Below, piece after piece: positions 20,088 to 28,387 of a stretch of 64,000 bases of DNA. A program made the position numbers and the translations under genes. How positions within the stretch are numbered: position 1 is the stretch's first letter; every line of letters starts with the position of its first letter. The stretch is from the NCBI RefSeq assembly GCF_019649055.1, contig NW_026570221.1:4030001-4094000 (forward strand), written 5' to 3'. This DNA is from Paramacrobiotus metropolitanus. Taxonomy: Eukaryota; Tardigrada; Eutardigrada; Parachela; Macrobiotidae. The notes beneath the pieces are model-generated. The model had not been told where the DNA came from. It was given only the letters and a program-made list of their open reading frames with translations, and made no database searches.

Positions 20088-22655
20088 TCAACGGCGCGAT
20101 GATGAGCCTGCTTGACCTAAGGTTTCATTAATTCGCCAAGTGATACCTCGCTGTGGATCATTATGAGAAATAATAACCGGATCCAACACGAGTTCAGATG
20201 CAGCTAATTCCACGTAATGATCGACACGATTTCCCATATCGGGACGGATCGTGCGAATATACTGAATTATTTCATCAATTGTAGATCCATTTGGATCAGC
20301 GATCTCCCTAATTGTACGCAGTATAACTTCTTGCCACTGTCTCGCATCAAACAGTGGATAGATACTTAAAAACGAAATATTTGGTGAAATTGTATGATAT
20401 TCAGCCAATCGATTGGCATTATATCGGCGTAACAAACGGCTATTTTCATACTCGCGATTGAGAGCAATTGCTACTGCCTCAGGATTATAACGATGTCTGA
20501 GACGATCCATTATTCGTCCCTGAGTCGGTTCTTGACGGAATCGCACGATCTGACTAATAACTTCAACCAGAACGCTAGGAGTCGGCTCTGGAGGCGGTGG
20601 CGGTGGTTGAACGATCTTTACGTTCTTACGCTTGCGGTCCGGTGACGGAAGTCCCAGTTCTTTAACTGAGATTCCAGTAATAGAACTCATTCGCGTGCGA
20701 TTACTGTCTGCAAGTGCATAACGCGGCACATTGAGACTGGTATTTTCGATCAAAACCTCCCGACGCACTAGCTCATGGACAGCTTCCAAAATCATAGGAA
20801 ACTGCTGTGCGGGAGCAACTAGATTCATCGGCATAGTTAAAGTAATATAATTGGCAATCTCTGCCACGGTGGATCCCTGTCGATTATGAATATCGCGTAC
20901 GGCGATAGTAACAGCTTCTCGAAAGCTCTCCGGTGTACTAATTACCATTAATTGGTACCAAGTCTGCCGGAGATATGTCGGTGAGTACATTATTGTCGGT
21001 GACCAGTTAATATACACTTCGAGCATCTCGCCCCGATTAACTGCACCCTGAATAGCTAATCGAAATTGTTCTCGATCAGCCTGTCGATTTATATGCGTTC
21101 GATAATTCTGATATAGATAATTAAACGCAGCGGCTCTCTCCCTGTTTTTTAACTGGCGGAAAAATTCAAACGCTGCGTCCAGCATTAAAGATAATTCGTC
21201 TTCTGCTGTAGACGGTTCAGGTGGTGAAACGGTAACAAGTACTGGCGATGAATCATCCGAATCTTTCGGCGATGGTTTTTTACTTTCCGCTTTAGTTACT
21301 GGAATATGTTCCGGTATTTCAGGTGAAGCAGATCGAATCGGAAGTTCGGCATTTCCTCCCGTCTGATCCTGCATTGATCGGTCTATTTCCGCTATTTCGA
21401 CATTTTGTTCGTCGATTCGCAATTTACCCGGTTCATTTTCATCATTGCTATCGTCAAAATAGCTACGATTTAACTGATCTCGCACTTGGCAGATCTTTCG
21501 CTGTAGATCTTCCTGTTCTTCACGCAATCGCTGTCTACGCTCAGATTCGCGTAGAGCAGGCTCGGTTGTACTGTTTTCAACTGTCTCGGTAGACAGTCGC
21601 GGTATTTTCGGTGGTGATGGTTGCCCATCATCAGACTTTTTCGGTATACGATCTGGCTGCGCAGTTGGCATTGTGCCACTCTGCGGTAACGGAGGAATCG
21701 GTGCCATAATTCCTGGCAACCGAGTCGGCTGACTAATTTTAACGACACCTGGTCTAACCATTCGGCTAACGGGATGTTGCTGCTGATCGATTGGTGAGAT
21801 TATAAAACGATGTTGCGACGGTGGATTTTCGTTCGCTGGTCGAAGTCTCACCGTCGTATTCGGTGGGGCAACCACCATGCGCGGTTGCACCTGCGGCACT
21901 GGTGTCGGTAATACAGGCCGATTCAATATTGAAATCAATCGTGGCTGTACAGTCGGTTGAGGAGGAATCGAAGTATTCACTCCTGTGTTAACTCCTACTC
22001 TTTCCGGTCCCAAAATAAAAGTATGACGCTCATTATTATAGTTTACAGTAGCCATATGCATTTGCGGTGCTCCTGGCACTGTAATCGGTAGCGGTGTAAT
22101 CACCGGTGATTCGGTTAATTGTATTTCATGTGGCACGGGATAACTCAAACGAATTACTCCGTGTCCCGACGGTGGTTCACTCCGGGCTTCCTGTGAAGAC
22201 CCAGCAGTCGGTTGTGCTACAGTAGCTAAATTTTGCACATTTTGTGCCGGTTCATTTTGTACATCTCGCACCGGTTGAACTGACGGCGGTTCGCTACGCG
22301 AAACACCCAAATTAATCGGCAAAATTGAAACTGGTGCCGGTGTTTCCACCGTGCGTGCAGTCGGTTGAATTATTGCAACATTTTGTGCCGATTGATTATT
22401 AGCGGAAATATTACGCTGATTTTCTGGCGATTCTTCCGGTGGAAAATTTTCACCATCATCTTCTTGCATACGCCGTACCAATGCCTGATACTGGTCGTAG
22501 TCGGTAATAAAAACATCATCGGTTTGCACTGCACGCGATACTCGTACAGTTTCAATCTGAGGCGGTTCAGCATCGGTTAAAATAATACTCAATCTCTGAG
22601 CGTTCGGTGTATTATTACCTGAATTCGATCGGCGATTTGACTGCTGTCTGTCCAT
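20088..22655 (-). CDS. element A accessory ORF X, 855 aa, with four winged-helix-like repeats
   Basis: The ATG at 22655 is good. Residues 1-480 are Pro/Gln/Ser/Arg-rich and probably disordered, with a charged stretch near 370-410. Residues about 486-565, 576-654, 695-757 and 774-845 form four related helical units. Units 2 and 4 share the pattern GST(V/I)xEIxxYI, preceded by an amphipathic helix ending R(D/E)I. That pattern and the following helix plus beta-wing arrangement resemble the globular H15 domain of linker histones (GSSxxAIxxYI). A PPPPPP linker separates units 2 and 3. Inferred role: nucleic-acid binding, perhaps packaging or targeting. Nothing suggests an envelope protein. Confidence 0.8.
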   Translation of the reverse strand: MDRQQSNRRSNSGNNTPNAQRLSIILTDAEPPQIETVRVSRAVQTDDVFITDYDQYQALVRRMQEDDGENFPPEESPENQRNISANNQSAQNVAIIQPTARTVETPAPVSILPINLGVSRSEPPSVQPVRDVQNEPAQNVQNLATVAQPTAGSSQEARSEPPSGHGVIRLSYPVPHEIQLTESPVITPLPITVPGAPQMHMATVNYNNERHTFILGPERVGVNTGVNTSIPPQPTVQPRLISILNRPVLPTPVPQVQPRMVVAPPNTTVRLRPANENPPSQHRFIISPIDQQQHPVSRMVRPGVVKISQPTRLPGIMAPIPPLPQSGTMPTAQPDRIPKKSDDGQPSPPKIPRLSTETVENSTTEPALRESERRQRLREEQEDLQRKICQVRDQLNRSYFDDSNDENEPGKLRIDEQNVEIAEIDRSMQDQTGGNAELPIRSASPEIPEHIPVTKAESKKPSPKDSDDSSPVLVTVSPPEPSTAEDELSLMLDAAFEFFRQLKNRERAAAFNYLYQNYRTHINRQADREQFRLAIQGAVNRGEMLEVYINWSPTIMYSPTYLRQTWYQLMVISTPESFREAVTIAVRDIHNRQGSTVAEIANYITLTMPMNLVAPAQQFPMILEAVHELVRREVLIENTSLNVPRYALADSNRTRMSSITGISVKELGLPSPDRKRKNVKIVQPPPPPPEPTPSVLVEVISQIVRFRQEPTQGRIMDRLRHRYNPEAVAIALNREYENSRLLRRYNANRLAEYHTISPNISFLSIYPLFDARQWQEVILRTIREIADPNGSTIDEIIQYIRTIRPDMGNRVDHYVELAASELVLDPVIISHNDPQRGITWRINETLGQAGSSSRR

Positions 22656-23058
22656 TTCGGTACCTACAACAAAGTAAGCCGGTGAGTTCGATGTGTAGCG
22701 ATATTTAACTACTAAAATTAATCCGAGAATTAATTTAGTAATTAATCGACAACATCAATTCGGTAACTAATCAAGCGAATCGGTGAGAGATATGAACCTC
22801 TAATTGCAGAGAAAATAATTCGATATTAATTTCCACCGATAATGCGAGAGATACGGACCTCAGAATAACGGGGAAATTTCGATATGAACTCTCACAGCTA
22901 GTGTGAGAGGTGCAGACCACAAAAGTACTGGGGAAATGGTTCGGTATTGATTTCTACACTTAATACGATAAGTACGAACCACTGCGATAGGGAAAAAAAA
23001 CTCTACCTCAGAGTAATTCGATTTTAAATAAAATTACTATACATGTACATATCCGTCC
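22656..23058 (-). other. noncoding gap between pol and ORF X of element A
   Basis: 403 bp with three imperfect repeats of a phrase like ATTCGGTAACTAATC...GGTGAGAGATA-GGACC (near 22760, 22850 and 22930). Their recurrence just ahead of the ORF X start suggests a regulatory or RNA-processing role, unproven. Confidence 0.4.
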
Positions 23059-26000
23059 TTACTGCGGCGTACGTGAAATTTTAATTTTATCGGTTTTTTT
23101 CGGTTTATTTCTACGATTATCATTAACGGTAACTACACTCTCTGATTCCCACTGATCGTCATCGTTTTCGATATCGGTAGTATGTTCAACATTATCACTA
23201 GAATTTGCTACGATTCTAGCTGGCACAAATGGTTCAGCATCTACATTTAAACCATTTTCGGACGTTTTCGGTATTGTACATACGATATTTTTACGGTCTT
23301 CTTCGGTTACATTAAAACGTTTCAGACGTTCGCAATTTACGATACGAGTTTCACCCGGTTTATCTCTATTTTCAATTTCTACCGCATTTGTGTATGGGAA
23401 ACCGGTAACTTCCCATCTACCACCAAACTTTTCTCTGAACGATTCGGTCTCGCCCTTTTTCTTCTCCTTTTTTAAAAGGACTAATTCTCCGATTTGATAG
23501 TCATCATCACTACGTTTTCGATTAAATCGCTCAGCGCTTTTAAGAAATTCCTCATTTAAATAAATTTCTGCCATTTCTTGCGCTCGGCTTAAATTATGGC
23601 GTAATTCAGCCATATATTCAGCGATCGATGGATGATCGGTCGGTAAATTAGTTTTCGTTGCTACATCGGCAGGGATAACCTGCTCGCGACCATACAACAT
23701 ATAATAAGGCGACATATGCGTCGTCTTATTTTCGACACGGTTTTTTCCAGCGATAACATACGGTAATACGGTGTCCCAATTTTTCTCTCGCCCATCTGCA
23801 GCGTACATTGCCAATGAATCGGCAATTGTCTGCATCTGGCGTTCGACAAGTCCTCTTCCTACTGGATGGTAAGCAGCACCAAAATGATGCTGTATTTTAA
23901 ACCGATAATTTATCGCTTCTAATAATTTATTATGGAAATGCGTTCCCCGATCGGTATTAAGAATATGCGGTGTGCCATATGGCAAAAACACTTCCTGGAT
24001 TAGGAAGTTCGCTACAGTTTCCTTTTTCGCATTCGGTATTGCTTTCGCCATGACGAACTTCGTCAATTCGTCAATAGCCACAGCGATATAAGTATTGCCT
24101 CTCGGTGTAATCGGTAACGGTCCTTTAAGATCCACTTGCATACGGTACCACGGTGCGCCAATTTTAATCTGTTGTAATTTTCCCGGTGGTGCCTTACGTT
24201 CGGTTTTACGATGTTGACACAAGTAGCAATTTCTTACATACTTGTCGATCTGGGCGACCATGCCGTCCCAGTAATATCGCAACGCTATCGCCTTGTAAGT
24301 TTTCTGCGGTCCCAAATGACCACTCGCCGGTGTATCGTGCATAGCGTGCATAATATCAACACGCATATGTTTCGGTACTACATAGCGACGGTCTAGGCGG
24401 CCATCTTTTTCGGTTAATCGATAAAGAACTCCGTTCCAGAGTTCAAAATTCGGATCGCGTTTAATTAAATGCGTGCTTTCCGCCCTGCCTTCTAAAGCAT
24501 GGATACGCTTCTCGATAACAGGATCCTTTTCCTGTTCGACTCGATAATACCGAAAATTATCTTCGCCTTCCTCATGGTCGGCGGGATCGGTTATTGTAGT
24601 TACTCTGATGGTCGGAGTACTAAATTTTCGATCTTTCATATCATCCCAGTCGTCATCATCGGCCGTTTCGATCGGCGGACCGACAGGGTGGCGACTAAGA
24701 GCATCGGCATTATCGCACTGTTTTCCTGGTCGATACAGAATAGTCATTTTATGACTACTCAACTGGAGTGCCCAACGTGTAAGACGCCCATTTAGGCCTT
24801 CCTTTCGCGAAACAGAGCGCAACAAATTTGTCAGCGCCTGATGGTCGGTTTGCACGAAGAAGTGCGAGTATTCGATAAAATGCCGAAATTTACGGCACGC
24901 AAATACAACTGCCATGCATTCAAGTTCCGTAATGGGATACTTGCGCTCGGCGTCGGTTAATAATTTACTAGCGTAAATTATAGGATGACCATCCTGATGC
25001 AAGATGGCACCTATTCCGATTGTACTGGCATCGCACTCGATGACAGTCGGTTTACTGGGATCGAATTTCACAAGTACTGGAGCATTTATCAATGCTTCCT
25101 TTAAATCGCTAAATTCGGCATCGTGTTCGGTTTTCCAATTATTTTTAACATCGATTTCCCCTTTTAATAACCCGTACATAGCACGAGTTCGGCTCGCAAA
25201 ATCTTTTACGAATTTTCGATAATAATTGCATAAACCGAGAAAAGATCTAAGATCTTTTTCAGTTTGCGGTTTCGGATACTGGGAAATTGCGGAGATTTTC
25301 TCCGGATCGGTTTTTATTCCCGCTTTAGAAACGATATGGCCAAGGAAGTGAAGCTCAGTCTCACCTACATGGCATTTACTCGGTTTCAAAGTAAAACCAA
25401 CCTTGACAAGACATTCGCACATCAATCTGATTTTGCGAATTAAATCGTCAAAATCTTTCGCTGCTACGATAATATCATCAAGATATGCGAAAATATTTTC
25501 GTTTCGTACGCCAGAGAGAGCCTTATTCATTGTCTCCTGGAACGTAGCCGGTCCATTACACACGCCAAACGGCATGCGTAAAAATTCAAAAAGTCCATCC
25601 TGCGTAATAAACGCAGTTTTTTCGATCGAGTCTTCTGCCATTTGTATCTGCCAGAAGCCGGCATTGCAATCGACGCCTACATAAAACTCATTGTCGGCAA
25701 CCGATTGAAGTAACTCATCTGGAGACGGTAACGGATAATTATTTTTCTTAGTTACGTCATTAAGTTTGATGTAATTAACGCAGAAACGAGTTCCGATAGT
25801 TCCATCAGGATTTTTCTTTGTAGCTAACACAACTGGGAAACACCAATTACTGTTGGAACGACGAATTATTCCCTTTTCGAGCATTTCTTGTACATGCTCT
25901 TCGATAATTTCCCGTCCTCTCCAAGAGGTACGGTGCGGTTTGCTTTTTATCGGTAAGGTGTCACCAGTATCGATATGGTGTTTAACGATTGTAACGTCAC

Positions 26001-27753
26001 CAAACGGTCGGCGTTTAGTCGCAAATAAATCCGGATAATCAAGGAATACTGTCTTGATTTTATTTATTTGCTCGGTTGTTAATTTCGTATTAATTTTCAA
26101 CGTATCAACAGCATCTTTAATCTCCTGTTGTTCCTCAGGAGTTCGTTCCGCAAAAGAGACTGTATTAATACAGATCTCATCATTTTCGATTTCCTCATAC
26201 GGTTCAAGGTATCCGATAAATTGTCCTTTTTTAATGGACTGTCGATCACTATAGAAGTTAAATAGTGCTAAAGCGAATTTGCCGTTAACTGGTTGAACGA
26301 CGCCTTCGATCGGTCTAATGTGCCTTTCCATGTAAACATGTGGGCTCGGTAGAAACATAAATTTATCGGTATCAAATTCTTCGGTTTTATCGAAACAAGC
26401 AGTAACTGTAGCCATATTCGTACCAGGATTTAATAGGATTTTATCGGTAGCGAAAACCTTAATTGATTTAAGTCGCTCGCCCCGATAAGTAGAATCTACT
26501 TTAGGCGACTCGGAAAATTCCCAAGTCTTATCGTTAGCGGCGGGAGCAGCCGGTTGATCAGACCTATCTGTTTCCCTATTAATCGGCGTAGAAGCAGTAT
26601 TTTCAACCGGTTCTACATTCACAATAATTAGCTTGGACGCGTCAAAGTTTGATTGATTATTTGTTCGTAATTCTTTAGTGCCTGGTACTTTATCGCCTTT
26701 AGTTACATTATCCAGTCCATGAGAATCGATGTTCGTATTATTACATACGATATTCCCATGTCCGTCGTTCGATATTAATTGCAATCCACATCTCGTGGGC
26801 GGTTCATCTTCTGTAAATTCTATGACAGAAGCTTGTTCACAGAATTTAGTTTTCGGTTCGCGGTTAGCTTTAATAGTGCCCTCCGTGTCCGGCGGAACAT
26901 TATGCGGTTTATATTTCTCTTTCAATCGATACGGTAATTTAGCAATTTGCTCCGGTTTTAGTTTAATCAAATCTTCTAGGTGAGAGCGCAATACGTACGG
27001 TATAAAGAATTTTGCCATAGTAAACGCTTCCTTTAATCGTTGTTGTTTTTCTAACAACAACTGATATTCTTCTACAAAGACTGATTCGATTTTAGCTGCC
27101 ATCTGGTCGGCTTCTTCTCGACTTACACCTTCTATCGGTGTGCTATCGTCTATCAGGAAAAGAATATCCCGTCGAGACTTATGAAACAATTCGGTTAGTT
27201 CTTGTACTTCAAATACAAAAACTCGATATTCCTGCCATAATACACCAAATGACCATCTCGGCTCCGGTAATTTAGTTTCATTTCCGCTCGTGGCTTTTGC
27301 CACGAGTAGCGGAACAATTTCGGTATTAGCGGTTGATTTATTAGGAATTATAGCGGCATTAATAGTGGGTTCCGATGCCACGGGTATCGGAACAATTTCA
27401 TTACTAGTATTCGGTTTCGCTATCTCCACGGTGCTCGGGTTTACTATAATAGCTGTATTAATCGAACGAATCCACTGCAGCTCATTTTTGCGTACAGTGT
27501 AAGCGGTATTTGCCAAAAAATCTTGGCCTAATAGTACTTTAATATCGTCGACAGTAGGCCTGATATAAAAGGCGTGTTCGACGATTCGGTTTTGTACTTG
27601 TATCGCAGCAACACAATAATGTGTCACCGGGAATCCGCGCGTACCGCCGATTCCCTTAATATTTAACGGTTTGATTAACGGTATTTTTTCTAATTTTAAT
27701 TCGTCGACAAATTCGTTAGAAATGAGCGACGTTTCCGCTCCGGTATCGATCAT
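23059..27753 (-). CDS. pol: element A pol: protease, RT, RNase H, integrase
   Basis: The first ATG lies inside the protease active site: residues 2-6 are IDTGA, the retropepsin signature, and the frame stays open upstream to 27807, so translation probably enters from an earlier frame. RT lies at about residues 560-770, with catalytic Asp in VDCNAGFWQI and the intact YLDD motif. RNase H follows, with Asp in VIECDAS, Glu in TELECMA and Asp in VQTDHQ. Integrase has an HHCC finger (HxxxxxxxxH...CxxC) and catalytic Asp in VDLKGP, Asp in NTDRGTHF and Glu in LVERQMQT. No stop or frameshift interrupts 1564 codons. No chromodomain is visible at the C-terminus. Confidence 0.95.
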   Translation of the reverse strand: MIDTGAETSLISNEFVDELKLEKIPLIKPLNIKGIGGTRGFPVTHYCVAAIQVQNRIVEHAFYIRPTVDDIKVLLGQDFLANTAYTVRKNELQWIRSINTAIIVNPSTVEIAKPNTSNEIVPIPVASEPTINAAIIPNKSTANTEIVPLLVAKATSGNETKLPEPRWSFGVLWQEYRVFVFEVQELTELFHKSRRDILFLIDDSTPIEGVSREEADQMAAKIESVFVEEYQLLLEKQQRLKEAFTMAKFFIPYVLRSHLEDLIKLKPEQIAKLPYRLKEKYKPHNVPPDTEGTIKANREPKTKFCEQASVIEFTEDEPPTRCGLQLISNDGHGNIVCNNTNIDSHGLDNVTKGDKVPGTKELRTNNQSNFDASKLIIVNVEPVENTASTPINRETDRSDQPAAPAANDKTWEFSESPKVDSTYRGERLKSIKVFATDKILLNPGTNMATVTACFDKTEEFDTDKFMFLPSPHVYMERHIRPIEGVVQPVNGKFALALFNFYSDRQSIKKGQFIGYLEPYEEIENDEICINTVSFAERTPEEQQEIKDAVDTLKINTKLTTEQINKIKTVFLDYPDLFATKRRPFGDVTIVKHHIDTGDTLPIKSKPHRTSWRGREIIEEHVQEMLEKGIIRRSNSNWCFPVVLATKKNPDGTIGTRFCVNYIKLNDVTKKNNYPLPSPDELLQSVADNEFYVGVDCNAGFWQIQMAEDSIEKTAFITQDGLFEFLRMPFGVCNGPATFQETMNKALSGVRNENIFAYLDDIIVAAKDFDDLIRKIRLMCECLVKVGFTLKPSKCHVGETELHFLGHIVSKAGIKTDPEKISAISQYPKPQTEKDLRSFLGLCNYYRKFVKDFASRTRAMYGLLKGEIDVKNNWKTEHDAEFSDLKEALINAPVLVKFDPSKPTVIECDASTIGIGAILHQDGHPIIYASKLLTDAERKYPITELECMAVVFACRKFRHFIEYSHFFVQTDHQALTNLLRSVSRKEGLNGRLTRWALQLSSHKMTILYRPGKQCDNADALSRHPVGPPIETADDDDWDDMKDRKFSTPTIRVTTITDPADHEEGEDNFRYYRVEQEKDPVIEKRIHALEGRAESTHLIKRDPNFELWNGVLYRLTEKDGRLDRRYVVPKHMRVDIMHAMHDTPASGHLGPQKTYKAIALRYYWDGMVAQIDKYVRNCYLCQHRKTERKAPPGKLQQIKIGAPWYRMQVDLKGPLPITPRGNTYIAVAIDELTKFVMAKAIPNAKKETVANFLIQEVFLPYGTPHILNTDRGTHFHNKLLEAINYRFKIQHHFGAAYHPVGRGLVERQMQTIADSLAMYAADGREKNWDTVLPYVIAGKNRVENKTTHMSPYYMLYGREQVIPADVATKTNLPTDHPSIAEYMAELRHNLSRAQEMAEIYLNEEFLKSAERFNRKRSDDDYQIGELVLLKKEKKKGETESFREKFGGRWEVTGFPYTNAVEIENRDKPGETRIVNCERLKRFNVTEEDRKNIVCTIPKTSENGLNVDAEPFVPARIVANSSDNVEHTTDIENDDDQWESESVVTVNDNRRNKPKKTDKIKISRTPQ

Positions 27754-27947
27754 TACATGCGGCGTATTTCCTGGACACGACCCATTAAGATTAACGGCGC
27801 TGCTCGTTTAGGTTCATTAATAGAATCGACGGTAGTGTGATTTACATTTATATCGCTTAATTCGGAATTAATCGGTTCAGTTAGCTCGGTGATTCGGATA
27901 CCACTAATTCGAATGGATTCAGTAGTATCCGGCGGTTCACCAGGCAA
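27753..27947 (-). CDS. short spacer frame between nucleocapsid and protease of element A
   Basis: A 64-codon frame, Glu/Ile/Pro-rich, open somewhat further upstream. Its stop overlaps the pol ATG as TAATG. Its last 15 or so codons overlap the in-frame upstream extension of pol, and a -1 change between the two gives a plausible protease N-terminus (segment VNLNGSCPGNTPH preceding VMIDTG). It is best read as part of gag-pro, not a separate gene. Confidence 0.45.
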   Translation of the reverse strand: MPGEPPDTTESIRISGIRITELTEPINSELSDINVNHTTVDSINEPKRAAPLILMGRVQEIRRM

Positions 27948-27967
27948 CAGGGGAGTATCGCCGGAAT

Positions 27968-28387
27968 CTACTCCCCGTTGTCGTTTTCCTGGCTATCGGT
28001 GGGCGCAGCAAAAGTACTTTTCTGCGGCGGCGGTGAACGTGGCGTCGGTGATGGCCCATACTGTTGGCCAGCCGGACGACCACGAGACTGCGAATTGTTA
28101 CGGGAGCGGCCACCGTTAGGCGTGCTCGCTCCACTACCGGTTCGACTGCCACGTCCCTGGTAGAAATCCCGAGCATACCGGCGATTCCCAGTCAGTGGAT
28201 CGTGGTACGATAAATAAATAGGATTTTCGGCTCGCGACACGTCTTTAAATTGACATGCCTCAAAATAGTGTCCGCAGACATCGCACTGCTGGCAATACTC
28301 GACAACTCTACCATTTCGCATTTCCTTTTCTAGTCGCGGGGACTTATCTGTATTTTCTGGGATTCGCCCAGAATTTTCAGCCCACAA
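27968..28387 (-). CDS. nucleocapsid frame of element A (CCHC zinc knuckle)
   Basis: Open from about 28410; overlaps the end of gag in the -1 frame. Residues C32, C35, H40 and C45 (numbered from the TTG at 28387) give the exact CX2CX4HX4C retroviral zinc knuckle, which binds RNA. The rest is Arg/Gly/Ser/Pro-rich. Since the gag ORF ends without a knuckle, this is its displaced nucleocapsid, reached by frameshifting or separated by an indel. I see no canonical slippery heptamer in the overlap. Confidence 0.7.
   Translation of the reverse strand: MWAENSGRIPENTDKSPRLEKEMRNGRVVEYCQQCDVCGHYFEACQFKDVSRAENPIYLSYHDPLTGNRRYARDFYQGRGSRTGSGASTPNGGRSRNNSQSRGRPAGQQYGPSPTPRSPPPQKSTFAAPTDSQENDNGE

Noticed and set aside
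16709-22655. ORF X and ORF Y as envelope genes
   Set aside because: Position fits, but there is no signal peptide, furin-like site, fusion peptide or membrane anchor; composition is disordered and basic.
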